Below are positions 27,407-36,853 of a stretch of DNA of 64,000 nt, one piece after another (the first letter of the stretch is position 1; every line of letters begins with the position of its first letter). Below the pieces are notes generated by a model. That model did no database searches. It was not told where the DNA came from and was given only the letters and a program-made list of their open reading frames with translations. A program made the position numbers and the translations under genes. The stretch comes from Novosphingobium marinum (lineage in GTDB: Bacteria > Pseudomonadota > Alphaproteobacteria > Sphingomonadales > Sphingomonadaceae), in assembly GCF_013408095.1 (NCBI RefSeq), contig NZ_JACBZF010000002.1, positions 620,001 to 684,000 of the forward strand. The letters are read 5' to 3'.

Positions 27407-28617
27407 GGCGTCTCCATTGCGGCGAGGGCCTGCTCGATGTCGGCAATGAGGTCGGCGGGGTCTTCGAGGCCGATCGACAGGCGGACGCCGTGCCGGTCGC
27501 TCTCGTCCAGCCCCGGCGGCGGCCAGCCGGTGACGGCGCGCATCGGCGCGGGGTCCACGGGCACGGCGAGGCTTTCGAACCCGCCCCAGCTGTAGCCGAT
27601 ACCGAAGAGATCGAGCGCGTCGATGAAGCGGTTGCGCCGGCGCGCGCCCGCGCCCCTGAACACGAAGCTGAACAGGCCGCAGCCGCCGGTGAAGTCGCGC
27701 CGCCAGATGTCGTGGCCGGGAGAGCCGGGCAGCATCGGGCACATCACCAGCGCCACCTCGGGCCGTTCGGCGAGCCAGCCTGCGATGGCGAGCGCGCTCT
27801 GCGTCTCGCGCTGCAACCGCACTTCCATCGTGCGCAGGCCGCGCAGGGCAAGCGCCGCATCGTCGGGCGAGACCACGAGGCCGAGCGACTGCGCGCGTTT
27901 TCGCAGCTTCGGATAGAAGTCCTCGCCCGCGCTGGCGCTGCCCATCATCAGGTCCGAATGCCCGCCGACGTGCTTGGTCAGCGACATGATCGCGATATCG
28001 ACGCCGCGTTCGAGCGCGGGAAAGCCGAGCGGTCCGGCCCAGGTGTTGTCGATCAGCGATACGAGGCCCCGGTCGCGCGCGATCGCGGCAAGGCGCGGCA
28101 CGTCCTGCACTTCCATCGTCAGGCTGCCCGGCGCTTCCAGCAAGACGGCGCGCGCGCGGTCGCAGATCGCGGCCCCGAACGCGGCGGTATCGAGCGGGTC
28201 GAAAAAGCGCGTCTCCACGCCGAAGTCGGCCAGCAGCCCCTTGCCCATCGCGCGGCTGGGATCGTAGGCGTTGTCGGTCATCAGCAACACGTCGCCGGGG
28301 CGCAGCACCGTCATGAGCGCGCCTGCAATGGCCGAAACGCCCGAAGGATAGAGCACCGTACCCGCCGCGCCGGGCTCCATTGCGGTCAGCGCGTCGGCCA
28401 GCGCCCACTGCGTCGGCGCGCCGCGACGTCCGTAAAAGAAGCGCCCGTCCTCGTTGCGGCGCGGCCCTTCGGCAAGCGCCGCCATGTCCTCGTAGAGATG
28501 CGTGCTGCCGCGCCAGACGGGGGGATTGACCACCGGTCCGGTCCATTCCCTGCGCCGTCCGGCCTCGACCAGCCGGGTGCCGGTGCCGTGGCCTGCCGAT
28601 TTCGCGCTGTCGTTCAA
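27403..28617 (-). CDS. metC: Cystathionine beta-lyase / Cys-Met metabolism PLP-dependent enzyme
   Basis: This 404-aa fold-type I PLP enzyme is of the Cys/Met metabolism family. YGRRGAPTQWALADAL binds substrate and PLP phosphate, YPSGVSAIAGAL lies in the PLP site, DNTWAGP has the pyridine-binding Asp, and SLTKHVGGHSD has the Schiff-base Lys (about residue 212). The C-terminal SWGGFESL is typical of cystathionine beta-lyase (MetC). Gamma-synthase/lyase members are possible alternatives. No ATG fits; TTG 28617 has GGAG 6 nt upstream and gives MNDSAKSAG. It follows sseA by 52 bp and overlaps the channel gene downstream. Confidence 0.87.
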   Translation of the reverse strand: MNDSAKSAGHGTGTRLVEAGRRREWTGPVVNPPVWRGSTHLYEDMAALAEGPRRNEDGRFFYGRRGAPTQWALADALTAMEPGAAGTVLYPSGVSAIAGALMTVLRPGDVLLMTDNAYDPSRAMGKGLLADFGVETRFFDPLDTAAFGAAICDRARAVLLEAPGSLTMEVQDVPRLAAIARDRGLVSLIDNTWAGPLGFPALERGVDIAIMSLTKHVGGHSDLMMGSASAGEDFYPKLRKRAQSLGLVVSPDDAALALRGLRTMEVRLQRETQSALAIAGWLAERPEVALVMCPMLPGSPGHDIWRRDFTGGCGLFSFVFRGAGARRRNRFIDALDLFGIGYSWGGFESLAVPVDPAPMRAVTGWPPPGLDESDRHGVRLSIGLEDPADLIADIEQALAAMETP

Positions 28618-28669
28618 TGCATTCTCCGAACCGTCCGGTGCGCCAGCGGAGCCGCGATAGCGGGCGAAG

Positions 28670-29512
28670 TCAAGCCGGACCCGTGGCCTTGGGCGTTGCG
28701 GGATCGATGCCCCACTCGGCCCAGCTTCCGTCGTAGAGCGCCACGTCGCGCTTGCCGAGCCGGTCGAGCGCGAAGGCAAGGACGCAGGCGGTGATGCCGC
28801 TGCCGCAGCTCGTCACCACCGGCCGGCCCAGATCGACGCCCGCGTCCTCGAACGCGGAGCGCAGGCCGGCATCGTCCTTCAACGTGCCGTCGGGTTCGAA
28901 AAGCGCGGCATAGTGGACGTTGCGCGCGCCGGGAATGTGGCCGGCCGCCATGCCGGGGCGCGGTTCGGGCTCGTCGCCGCGAAAGCGCGCCGGCCCGCGT
29001 GCATCGACGACCTGCTCGGCGCCGGTGTCGACATTGGCGAGCATGTCCTGCCTGCTGCGGAGCGAAGCAACGCCTGAGCCGGGGGTGAAGTCGCGCTCCG
29101 GCGGGACGGCATGCCCTGCTTCGGTTTCGCGGCCCTCCGCCCGCCACTTCGCGAGGCCGCCGTCGAGGATGGCCGCTTCCCCGATTCCGAAAAGGCGCGC
29201 CATGAACCACGCGCGCGCTGCCGAATGGACCGCGCTGTCGTCGTAGAAAACGACCCTGCAACCGTCCCCGATGCCGAGCATGCCCATGCGGTCGGCGAAG
29301 CGCCGGGGCGGCGGAAGCGTGTTGTCCGAGGCGCCATCGGGATCGGTCAGCGTGCCGAGATCGAGGAAGACCGCGCCGGGAATGTGGCCTGACGCGAACT
29401 CTGCGGCGGCGTCGCGCCCGGCATCGGGCAGGTGCCACGAGGCATCGACGATGCGAAGGTCGTCCGATCCAAGCTCGCCTGCCAGCCAGTCGGTCGATAC
29501 GAGGGTGTCCAA
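28670..29512 (-). CDS. sseA: 3-mercaptopyruvate sulfurtransferase
   Basis: This two-domain rhodanese-family enzyme moves sulfur from 3-mercaptopyruvate to thiol or cyanide acceptors. In the 280-aa protein the N-terminal rhodanese domain (about 1-135) is non-catalytic, with SGHIPGAVFLDL. The C-terminal domain (about 155-275) has AGHIPGARNVHY and the active-site loop CGSGITA (Cys about residue 236). CGSG(I/V)TA rather than CRxGxT marks mercaptopyruvate specificity. Next to a cystathionine lyase gene, it fits sulfur amino-acid breakdown. It is 34 bp downstream of the Pro-rich membrane protein gene. Confidence 0.94.
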   Translation of the reverse strand: MDTLVSTDWLAGELGSDDLRIVDASWHLPDAGRDAAAEFASGHIPGAVFLDLGTLTDPDGASDNTLPPPRRFADRMGMLGIGDGCRVVFYDDSAVHSAARAWFMARLFGIGEAAILDGGLAKWRAEGRETEAGHAVPPERDFTPGSGVASLRSRQDMLANVDTGAEQVVDARGPARFRGDEPEPRPGMAAGHIPGARNVHYAALFEPDGTLKDDAGLRSAFEDAGVDLGRPVVTSCGSGITACVLAFALDRLGKRDVALYDGSWAEWGIDPATPKATGPA

Positions 29513-29546
29513 GGCGCCAGCTCCAGCGATTGAGAAGGCGTCCGTG

Positions 29547-30800
29547 CTAGCCAGCCTTGCCCGCCCCGTCGAGATGCACCCAGTTCTCGCGCTCGATTTC
29601 GCGGCGGTCGAGCGCAGCGAAATTGCGCGGCCCGGTATCGAGCCGGAACGGGCGCAACGCGCCTTCGGGCCGGTCGGGGGCCTGCCCGACGCTGTAGATG
29701 CGCACCAGCGGCGCGCGGCCGGGCATGTCGAGCACGAAGCGCGCGAGCGGGAAGAACAGCGCGCTCGCCCGGCCCTTTACCGGGACGATGGCGTTGAGCG
29801 GGAGCTGGATTTCGCCCTTCAGTTCGGCGGTGTTGCCGGGTTCGAGGCTTGCGAGGTCGTGCAGTTCGGCAAGCGCTGCGGTATCGGGCGCAAGCTGCGC
29901 CTCGCTGCCGAGCGAGGCATGCGCCGAGATGATGTCGCCAAGGACGCGCATCGGCCCCTCGTGCTCGCGCGGGCGCGTGACTTCGAGGCGGTAGGACATC
30001 GTGGCGTAGAACAGCGAAAGCCGCATCGCGACCGGCTCGAACCGCAGCGGCGAGGGCGCTGCGCCGAAGCTGGGGCGCGGAATGGGCGAGGGCGACGATG
30101 CAGGCGCGGCGGCCGGTTTCGGCGGTGGCGCGGGCGGCGGAAGTGAGGCTCTGGGCGCTACCGGCGGCAGCGCTGCCGGAGCGCTCGGCGCGGTGTCGAT
30201 GTCCGCGGGCGCTTCGTCGCGGTCGAAGCCTTCGTCCTGCGCGGTGCCCGTTGCCGAGCCTCGCCGCGACCACAGCAACAGACCGGCAAGCAGCAGGACC
30301 AGCACGACCGGTATTGCCATCCACCAGGGCAGCGCGTCGTCGGGAGCTTCTGCCCCGGCAACCACTTGCGGCGACGCCACAGGTGTCGGTTCTTCGCTCC
30401 CTGCGGGAGGTAGCGGCGAGAACCGGGGAGCCGGTTCCGGTTGGGGCGAGGGCTGCGCGACAGTCGCCCCGGTACGCGCTTGCGGCTGGACTGCCGGGGT
30501 CTGCCGCACCCGGGGTACGACGGTTTCAGGCCGCGCGACCGGCGGCGAAGGCGTCGCGCGCGCGGTCGGGGCCGGCGCCGGAGCGGGCTGCGCGGTCGGC
30601 GAGGGGCGCGGAGTGGGCACGCTGACGGTCGGCGCGACGACCGGGTTTTCCGTATCGACGGGGCCTTCCAGCACCGGGCCTTCCTTCGGCGCGGGCGGCA
30701 ACTGGTAATCGCTCACCGATTGCGCGGCTGCGGGCACGGCGAAAAGCGCCAGTGCCAGCACCGACGATCCCGAACCCGATCTCGTTACCCGAACCCTCAT
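29547..30800 (-). CDS. Unknown proline-rich single-pass membrane protein
   Basis: I do not recognise this 417-aa protein. A signal sequence covers about residues 1-27 ([13 protein letters not shown]). A long Pro/Ala/Thr-rich segment runs from about 33 to 150, and one transmembrane helix covers about 160-178 ([17 protein letters not shown]). A second Pro-rich segment ends near 255, followed by a C-terminal domain (about 260-417) with [21 protein letters not shown]. If the signal is cleaved, the C-terminal domain is cytoplasmic. ATG 30800 sits behind a GGGGGG run, and the upstream in-frame region is Arg-rich and looks non-coding. It may be co-transcribed with sseA. Confidence 0.65.
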   Translation of the reverse strand: MRVRVTRSGSGSSVLALALFAVPAAAQSVSDYQLPPAPKEGPVLEGPVDTENPVVAPTVSVPTPRPSPTAQPAPAPAPTARATPSPPVARPETVVPRVRQTPAVQPQARTGATVAQPSPQPEPAPRFSPLPPAGSEEPTPVASPQVVAGAEAPDDALPWWMAIPVVLVLLLAGLLLWSRRGSATGTAQDEGFDRDEAPADIDTAPSAPAALPPVAPRASLPPPAPPPKPAAAPASSPSPIPRPSFGAAPSPLRFEPVAMRLSLFYATMSYRLEVTRPREHEGPMRVLGDIISAHASLGSEAQLAPDTAALAELHDLASLEPGNTAELKGEIQLPLNAIVPVKGRASALFFPLARFVLDMPGRAPLVRIYSVGQAPDRPEGALRPFRLDTGPRNFAALDRREIERENWVHLDGAGKAG

Positions 30801-30939
30801 GCGCCCCCCGTCGCGATCCCGGCGGCCTTGTCGCCGCGCATTGCGCCAGCCGGTCCGCCGCGCGCGCTTAACGCCTCGTGAATTTCGTGCAACTGTCCGG
30901 CGACTTGTGTCGAAGGCGCGATGGCGGCAAGGAGCGGGC

Positions 30940-31416
30940 ATGAGCGAAAACGAGACCGACAGGCCGCAAGGCGGGCCGCTGCACCTTGGCCGGCAGAGCG
31001 CGCTGCCGGCCTCGCCCGGCGAAGCCGCGCTCGATTACGTGCCCAATCCGCGCAAGGGCGCGCTCTACCTCGTGCGCTTCGCCGCACCGGAATTCACCTC
31101 GCTCTGCCCCGTCACCGGCCAGCCCGATTTCGCGCACATCGTCATCGACTACGCGCCGGGGGAAACCATCGTCGAATCCAAAAGCCTCAAGCTGTTTCTC
31201 GGTTCCTTCCGCAATCACTGCGGCTTTCACGAGGACGTGACCGTGGGCATCGGGCAACGCCTGTTCGACGAGATGTCCCCGAAATGGCTGCGCATCGGCG
31301 GATACTGGTACCCGCGCGGCGGCATTCCCATCGACGTGTTCTGGCAGTCCGGCGCGCCGCCCGGAGGGCTTTGGGTGCCCGATCAGGGTGTCGCATCCTA
31401 CCGGGGCCGCGGCTGA
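30940..31416 (+). CDS. queF: NADPH-dependent 7-cyano-7-deazaguanine reductase
   Basis: QueF reduces the nitrile of preQ0 to preQ1 in queuosine tRNA modification. The 158-aa protein is the short unimodular type, with catalytic Cys about 56 in [13 protein letters not shown], the QueF motif [15 protein letters not shown] and the GFHED segment. AAGGAG lies 6 nt before ATG 30940. Other queuosine genes (queC, queD, queE, tgt) are not in the window. The gene is divergent from the Pro-rich membrane protein, with a 139-bp gap in which I see no clear regulatory element. Confidence 0.95.
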   Translation: MSENETDRPQGGPLHLGRQSALPASPGEAALDYVPNPRKGALYLVRFAAPEFTSLCPVTGQPDFAHIVIDYAPGETIVESKSLKLFLGSFRNHCGFHEDVTVGIGQRLFDEMSPKWLRIGGYWYPRGGIPIDVFWQSGAPPGGLWVPDQGVASYRGRG

Positions 31417-31447
31417 GGCGGTTCCCGACACGTCGCGAGGCTAGGCG

Positions 31448-31473
31448 TCACAAGGCTCCGCTTCACAAGGCTC
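31448..31473 (+). repeat. Short direct repeat upstream of the leucine operon
   Basis: TCACAAGGCTC occurs twice (31448-31458 and 31463-31473), 15 bp apart start to start, in the 152-bp gap before the isovaleryl-CoA dehydrogenase gene. It may be an operator, although 15 bp is not a full number of helical turns. It may equally be a small local duplication with no function. Confidence 0.35.
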
Positions 31474-31568
31474 GACAGGGCCGGTGGCATGTGGAATGGC
31501 GGGCCAGAACAACGGAATGCCCCTCGCCCTGACGGGTTGAGCGCACGGACAGGATCGAAAGGACAATC

Positions 31569-32720
31569 GTGCTCGATTTTCAACTCGGCGAGATGGCCGA
31601 CACGATACGCGATACGACGCGGCGTTTCGCCGAGGAGCAGATCGTTCCCCGCGCTGCCGCGATCGACGAGAATGACGAATTCCCGCAGGACCTCTGGCCG
31701 CAGATGGGCGAGCTTGGCCTGCACGGCATCACGGTGGACGAGGCGGACGGCGGTCTCGGCCTCGGTTACGTCGAGCATGTCGTCGCGGTCGAGGAAGTCA
31801 GCCGCGCCTCGGCCTCGGTCGGCCTGTCCTACGGCGCGCATTCGAACCTTTGCGTCAACCAGATCCGGCGCTGGGGATCGGATGCGCAGAAGGCGAAGTA
31901 CCTGCCCAGGCTGATCTCGGGCGAACACGTCGGCGCACTCGCGATGAGCGAGGCGAATGCGGGGTCCGACGTCGTGTCGATGAAGCTGCGCGCCGGGCAG
32001 GTCGATGGCGGCTGGCGGCTCGATGGCACGAAGTTCTGGATCACCAACGGAGCATTTGCCGACACGCTTGTCGTCTATGCAAAGTCCGATGCAGGGGCCG
32101 GTTCGCGCGGCATTACAGCGTTCCTCATCGAAAAGGGCATGGGCGGCTTCTCGATCGGCCAGAAGATCGACAAGATGGGCATGCGCGGTTCGCCCACCAG
32201 CGAGCTCGTCTTCGACGACTGCTTCGTGCCCGACGAGAACGTCATGGGCCCGGTCGGCGGCGGCGTCGGCGTGCTGATGAGCGGGCTGGATTACGAGCGC
32301 GTGGTGCTGGCGGGCATCCAGATCGGCATCATGCAGGCCTGCCTCGACACCGTCCTGCCATACGTCCGCGAGCGCAAGCAGTTCGGAAAGCCGATAGGCG
32401 CGTTCCAGCTGATGCAGGCCAAGGTCGCTGACATGTATGTCGCGCTGCAATCGGCGCGCGCCTACGTCTACGCGGTGGCGCGGGCCTGCGATGCCGACCG
32501 GACGACGCGCTTCGACGCGGCCGGCGCGATCCTTCTCGCCAGCGAGAGCGCCTTCCGCCAGGCGGGCGAAGCGGTGCAGGCGCTGGGCGGCGCGGGCTAC
32601 ACGAAGGACTGGCCGGTCGAACGCTATCTGCGCGATGCCAAGCTGCTCGACATCGGGGCGGGCACGAACGAGATCCGCCGCATGCTGATCGGCCGCGAAC
32701 TGGTGGGCGCGAGCCTCTAA
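31569..32720 (+). CDS. Isovaleryl-CoA dehydrogenase
   Basis: This FAD-dependent acyl-CoA dehydrogenase oxidises isovaleryl-CoA to 3-methylcrotonyl-CoA in leucine breakdown. The 383-aa protein has AMSEANAGSDVVSM and KFWITNGAFAD (flavin and substrate contacts), and QALGGAGYTKDWPVERYLRDAKL near the C terminus in shortened form (GGAGYTKDWPVERYLRD). The putative catalytic Glu is in SGLDYERVVLAG (about residue 244), the position characteristic of isovaleryl-CoA dehydrogenases rather than most other members. The start is GTG 31569; ATG 31593 would cut family-conserved residues. The TAA stop overlaps the ATG of the next gene by one base (TAATG). Confidence 0.93.
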   Translation: MLDFQLGEMADTIRDTTRRFAEEQIVPRAAAIDENDEFPQDLWPQMGELGLHGITVDEADGGLGLGYVEHVVAVEEVSRASASVGLSYGAHSNLCVNQIRRWGSDAQKAKYLPRLISGEHVGALAMSEANAGSDVVSMKLRAGQVDGGWRLDGTKFWITNGAFADTLVVYAKSDAGAGSRGITAFLIEKGMGGFSIGQKIDKMGMRGSPTSELVFDDCFVPDENVMGPVGGGVGVLMSGLDYERVVLAGIQIGIMQACLDTVLPYVRERKQFGKPIGAFQLMQAKVADMYVALQSARAYVYAVARACDADRTTRFDAAGAILLASESAFRQAGEAVQALGGAGYTKDWPVERYLRDAKLLDIGAGTNEIRRMLIGRELVGASL

Positions 32721-33391
32721 TGCCGCTGGATCGGGTTGACGGGGGAACCGAGAAGGTCAAATCATCGGTGCGCAAGCGTGCCGATGCTATCAAGCCGTTC
32801 ATTTGCAAGAATCTTGTCGCCGTGATCGAGGCTCCGTCCGACGTGCGGAACATCGGCACTGTTATCCGTAATGTTAACGCTCTGGGCTGCGAGAAGGTCT
32901 ACGTCGTGGACCCGGCCACCGCACTACCAGACGAGTGGCATCAAATGCGTGAAGAGAGAGCGCTCACACGGACTTCGGTTTCTGCGGTAAAGTGGAGTTT
33001 TGTGAAGCGCTTTGACAGCACCGATGACTGTTTCGATCATCTTGAGGTCAACAACTTCCATTCTGTGGTGACCTCACCCCATATCAAAGGCCAAAAAAGC
33101 ATCTGGCTGCATGAGGGAGACTTTACTGAACACAGCAAGCTGGCAGTCTGGTTTGGCAATGAGAAGCGCGGGATCAGCAGCCGCGCGGTCGAGCGCAGCG
33201 ATGCATGTGTGTCTATTCCGATGTTCGGAATGATCGAGAGCCTGAACCTTGCTACTTCGTCAGGCATCGTCCTGTACGAGATTACCAAGCAAAGGCGCGC
33301 TTATCAGAGCGTTTATCGGAAGGGGCGGGGACGGAGCAAGAGGAGCGAACCCCTGCCGACAGTCATGAACCGAGAGGATGCTCAGAAGTGA
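32720..33391 (+). CDS. TrmH/SpoU-family RNA 2'-O-methyltransferase, atypical base composition
   Basis: This 223-aa SPOUT methyltransferase shows all three SpoU motifs: motif 1 [13 protein letters not shown] (about 44-56), motif 2 [10 protein letters not shown], and motif 3 [18 protein letters not shown]. It should methylate a ribose 2'-OH in tRNA or rRNA using SAM; which RNA is unknown. Base composition is strikingly different: two counted 60-base stretches (32941-33000, 33061-33120) are 50% GC, well below the surrounding genes, with AAA, TTT and CAT codons frequent. Yet it is tightly fitted between leucine genes, by TAATG upstream and GTGA overlap with the carboxylase subunit downstream. The likely origin is horizontal transfer. 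Confidence 0.9.
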   Translation: MPLDRVDGGTEKVKSSVRKRADAIKPFICKNLVAVIEAPSDVRNIGTVIRNVNALGCEKVYVVDPATALPDEWHQMREERALTRTSVSAVKWSFVKRFDSTDDCFDHLEVNNFHSVVTSPHIKGQKSIWLHEGDFTEHSKLAVWFGNEKRGISSRAVERSDACVSIPMFGMIESLNLATSSGIVLYEITKQRRAYQSVYRKGRGRSKRSEPLPTVMNREDAQK

Positions 33392-34995
33392 CCGCACCTG
33401 TCCTTCCCGCAAAGGCCGATATCGACGGCCCCGACGCCAGGGCCCGGGCCAGCCACAACCGCGCCCTTGCCGCAGAGCTGCGCGGACATGTCGCCAAGGC
33501 GGCGCTGGGGGGCGAGGAGCGGCATCGCGAACGGCACCTGTCGCGCGGCAAGCTGCTTCCGCGCGACCGGGTGGAACGCCTGCTCGACGCCGGTTCGCCT
33601 TTCCTCGAGATCGGCCAGCTTGCCGCGTTCGGCATGTATGGCGGGGACGTCGCGGGCGCGGGGATGATCGCGGGAATCGGCCGCGTATCGGGACGGCAGA
33701 CGATGATCGTCGCCAACGATCCCACGGTGAAGGGCGGCAGCTACTTCCCGATGACGGTCAAGAAGCACCTGCGCGCGCAGGAGGTCGCGCGGGAGAACCG
33801 CCTGCCGTGCGTCTACCTTGTCGACAGCGGCGGCGCGAACCTGCCCTACCAGGCCGAGGTCTTCCCGGACCGCGAGCATTTCGGGCGCATCTTCTACAAC
33901 CAGGCGCAGATGAGCGGCATGGGCATTCCCCAGATCGCCTGCGTGATGGGAAGCTGCACGGCGGGCGGGGCCTACGTTCCGGCGATGTCCGACGAGAGCG
34001 TCATCGTGCGCGAGCAGGGCACGATCTTCCTTGCCGGACCGCCGCTGGTCAAGGCCGCGACGGGCGAGGAGATCAGCGCCGAGGACCTTGGCGGCGGAGA
34101 CCTTCACGCGCGCAAGTCGGGGGTCGTCGATCACCTTGCCGACGACGACGAGCACGCGCTTTCGATCGTGCGCGACATCGTCAGCCACCTGGGGGAGAAC
34201 ACCGCTGCTGCCGCGCATGTCGAGGCGCGCGAGGCCCGCCCGCCGAAATACGACGCGCAGGACCTCTACGCGCTCGTTCCCGAGGACGTGCGCGCGCCCT
34301 ACGAAGTGCGCGAGGTGATCGCGCGGATCGTCGACGGGTCCGAGTTCCACGAGTTCAAGGCGCTCTACGGCTCGACGCTGGTCTGCGGCTTCGCGCACAT
34401 CCACGGCCTGCCGGTGGCGATCCTTGCCAACAACGGCGTGCTGTTCTCCGAAAGCGCGCAGAAGGGTGCGCATTTCATCGAGCTGGCCTGCCAGCGGCGC
34501 ATTCCGCTCCTTTTCCTGCAGAACATCTCGGGCTTCATGGTCGGCGGCCACTACGAGGCGGAAGGCATTGCCAAGCACGGCGCCAAGCTGGTGACGGCGG
34601 TCGCGACAGCGCAGGTGCCCAAGATCACCGTGGTCATCGGCGGATCGTTCGGCGCGGGTAATTACGGCATGTGCGGGCGAGCCTATTCGCCGCGTTTCAT
34701 GTTCACCTGGCCCAACGCGCGCATCTCGGTGATGGGCGGCGAGCAGGCCGCATCGGTGCTCGCCACCGTCCACCGCGATGCCGACAGCTGGTCCGACGAG
34801 GAGGCAGAGGCCTTCAAGCAGCCGATCCGCCAGAAGTACGAGGACGAGGGCAACCCCTACTACGCCACCGCGCGGCTGTGGGACGACGGCGTGATCGACC
34901 CCGTCCAGACCCGCGACGTCCTCGGCCTCGCGCTTGCCGCCAGCCTCGAAGCCCCGATCCCCGACCGCGCGCCCTTCGGCGTGTTCAGGATGTGA
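33388..34995 (+). CDS. mccB: Methylcrotonyl-CoA carboxylase, carboxyltransferase (beta) subunit
   Basis: This subunit transfers the carboxyl group from carboxybiotin to 3-methylcrotonyl-CoA in leucine catabolism. The 535-aa carboxyltransferase has [36 protein letters not shown], the [11 protein letters not shown] segment and the [19 protein letters not shown] oxyanion region. These match MccB more closely than propionyl-CoA carboxylase beta. GTG 33388 overlaps the stop of the methyltransferase gene and gives [11 protein letters not shown]. It is followed by the biotin-carrying subunit after 4 bp. Confidence 0.93.
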   Translation: MTAPVLPAKADIDGPDARARASHNRALAAELRGHVAKAALGGEERHRERHLSRGKLLPRDRVERLLDAGSPFLEIGQLAAFGMYGGDVAGAGMIAGIGRVSGRQTMIVANDPTVKGGSYFPMTVKKHLRAQEVARENRLPCVYLVDSGGANLPYQAEVFPDREHFGRIFYNQAQMSGMGIPQIACVMGSCTAGGAYVPAMSDESVIVREQGTIFLAGPPLVKAATGEEISAEDLGGGDLHARKSGVVDHLADDDEHALSIVRDIVSHLGENTAAAAHVEAREARPPKYDAQDLYALVPEDVRAPYEVREVIARIVDGSEFHEFKALYGSTLVCGFAHIHGLPVAILANNGVLFSESAQKGAHFIELACQRRIPLLFLQNISGFMVGGHYEAEGIAKHGAKLVTAVATAQVPKITVVIGGSFGAGNYGMCGRAYSPRFMFTWPNARISVMGGEQAASVLATVHRDADSWSDEEAEAFKQPIRQKYEDEGNPYYATARLWDDGVIDPVQTRDVLGLALAASLEAPIPDRAPFGVFRM

Positions 34996-34999
34996 TGAC

Positions 35000-36847
35000 A
35001 TGATCCAGTCCCTCCTCATCGCCAACCGGGGCGAGATTGCCTGCCGGATCATTCGCACCGCCCGCCGGATGGGCATTCGCACCGTCGCGGTCCACTCGGA
35101 TGCCGATGCCGACGCACTGCATGTGCGCATGGCGGACGAGGCGGTGCATGTCGGTCCCTCGCCGTCGGCGGAAAGCTACCTCGTGGGCGAGCGGATCATC
35201 GCGGCGGCGGTGCAGACCGGTGCCGAGGCGATACATCCCGGCTACGGCTTCCTGTCGGAAAATGCCGGTTTTGCGCGCGCGGTGCTCGACGCCGGCCTCG
35301 TCTGGGTCGGGCCGAACCCGGAATCGATCGACGCGATGGGCCTCAAGGACGCGGCCAAGAAGCTGATGGCCGATGCCGGCGTGCCGGTGACGCCGGGCTA
35401 TATGGGCGAGAACCAGGACCCCGCTTTCCTTGCCGACGAGGCGGCGGAAATCGGCTATCCCGTGCTCATCAAGGCGGTCGCGGGCGGCGGCGGCAAGGGC
35501 ATGCGGCTGGTCGAGCGGGCAGGCGACTTCGCCGACGCGCTAGCCTCGTGCCGGCGCGAGGCGGCGGCCTCGTTCGGCAACGACCACGTGCTGATCGAAA
35601 AGTTCATCGAACGCCCGCGCCACATAGAAGTGCAGGTCTTCGGCGACACGCACGGCAGCGTCGTCCACCTGTTCGAGCGCGACTGCTCGCTCCAGCGCCG
35701 CCACCAGAAGGTGATCGAGGAAGCTCCCGCGCCGGGCATGGACGAGGCGACGCGCGCCGACCTCTGTGCCAGCGCCGTGCGCGCGGCCAGGGCGGTCGAC
35801 TATGTCGGGGCGGGCACGATCGAGTTCATCGCCGATGCTTCCGACGGACTGCGCGCCGACCGCATCTGGTTCATGGAAATGAACACGCGCCTGCAGGTCG
35901 AGCACCCGGTGACCGAGGAGATCACCGGCGTCGACCTCGTCGAATGGCAGCTTCGCGTGGCGAGCGGAGAGCCGCTGCCGCTGGCGCAGGACCGGCTCGC
36001 GATCAACGGCTGGGCGATGGAAGCACGGCTCTATGCCGAAGATCCGGAAAGCGGCTTTCTGCCGTCTACAGGGCCGCTCGAACTGCTCGAGTTCGGCGAT
36101 GCGCCGGGCGGCCGGATCGAGACGGGCGTGGAACAGGGCGGGCAGGTTTCGCCGTTCTATGACCCGATGATCGCCAAGGTCGTGGCGCGCGGCGACACCC
36201 GCGACGAGGCGCGCGAAGCCTTGCACGAAATGCTGTGCGAGACCGCCGTCTGGCCGGTGAAGAGCAACGCATCCTTCCTCGTCAACGCGCTCGAACATCC
36301 TGACTTCGTCGCGGGCGATGTCGATACCGGCCTGATCGGGCGCGACGGCGAGGACATGGCGAAGCCGCCTGTGCCGTCGATGGAAGTGCTCGAGGCTGCC
36401 GCCGCCGCGCTGGTTCCGGCATCGGACCTTGGCGGATTTCGCCTCAACGCCGCACACCGCCGCGCCGCGTGGTTCCTGCTCGACGGCGAGACGGTGGTGA
36501 TCGAGCCTGCCGAAGCAGACCCGGACGACGACGGCGAACCGGTCGAATCGGTCATGATCATGGAGCGCGGGCGCGCCCGGCTGCTCGAGCCGTGGCGCAA
36601 GAACTCCGCGGGCGGCGCGGCTGCGGGTTCGGGCGCGATCCTTGCGCCGATGCCGGGCAAGGTCATCGCCGTCTCGGTCGCCGAAGGCGACACGGTGAGC
36701 GAGGGACAGAAGCTCCTGACGCTCGAGGCGATGAAGATGGAGCACACGCTGACCGCGCCGTTCGACGGTGTCGTGGCCGAACTTTCCGCCAGCGAAGGCG
36801 CGCAGGTACAGGTCGAGGCATTGCTCGCGCGCATCGAAGCGGCCTGA
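35000..36847 (+). CDS. mccA: Methylcrotonyl-CoA carboxylase, biotin-containing (alpha) subunit
   Basis: This 615-aa subunit carries out ATP-dependent carboxylation of biotin. The biotin carboxylase domain covers about 1-445 (LLIANRGEIACRII; KAVAGGGGKGMR, the ATP-binding loop; FIERPRHIEVQVFGD; MNTRLQVEHPVTE). A linker follows, and then a biotinyl domain at about 540-613 with EAMKMEHT, whose Lys (about 580) is biotinylated. ATG 35000 is 4 bp after the mccB stop. Together with mccB and the isovaleryl-CoA dehydrogenase it forms the middle part of leucine degradation. The hydratase and HMG-CoA lyase genes are not seen here. Confidence 0.94.
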   Translation: MIQSLLIANRGEIACRIIRTARRMGIRTVAVHSDADADALHVRMADEAVHVGPSPSAESYLVGERIIAAAVQTGAEAIHPGYGFLSENAGFARAVLDAGLVWVGPNPESIDAMGLKDAAKKLMADAGVPVTPGYMGENQDPAFLADEAAEIGYPVLIKAVAGGGGKGMRLVERAGDFADALASCRREAAASFGNDHVLIEKFIERPRHIEVQVFGDTHGSVVHLFERDCSLQRRHQKVIEEAPAPGMDEATRADLCASAVRAARAVDYVGAGTIEFIADASDGLRADRIWFMEMNTRLQVEHPVTEEITGVDLVEWQLRVASGEPLPLAQDRLAINGWAMEARLYAEDPESGFLPSTGPLELLEFGDAPGGRIETGVEQGGQVSPFYDPMIAKVVARGDTRDEAREALHEMLCETAVWPVKSNASFLVNALEHPDFVAGDVDTGLIGRDGEDMAKPPVPSMEVLEAAAAALVPASDLGGFRLNAAHRRAAWFLLDGETVVIEPAEADPDDDGEPVESVMIMERGRARLLEPWRKNSAGGAAAGSGAILAPMPGKVIAVSVAEGDTVSEGQKLLTLEAMKMEHTLTAPFDGVVAELSASEGAQVQVEALLARIEAA

Positions 36848-36853
36848 CCCGCG

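Noticed and set aside
26306..28546. Apparent 746-codon frame joining the MscS-like channel to an upstream Arg-rich extension
   Set aside because: The extension translates the PLP-enzyme gene out of frame. ATG 27406 starts the real channel protein in an ATGA overlap.
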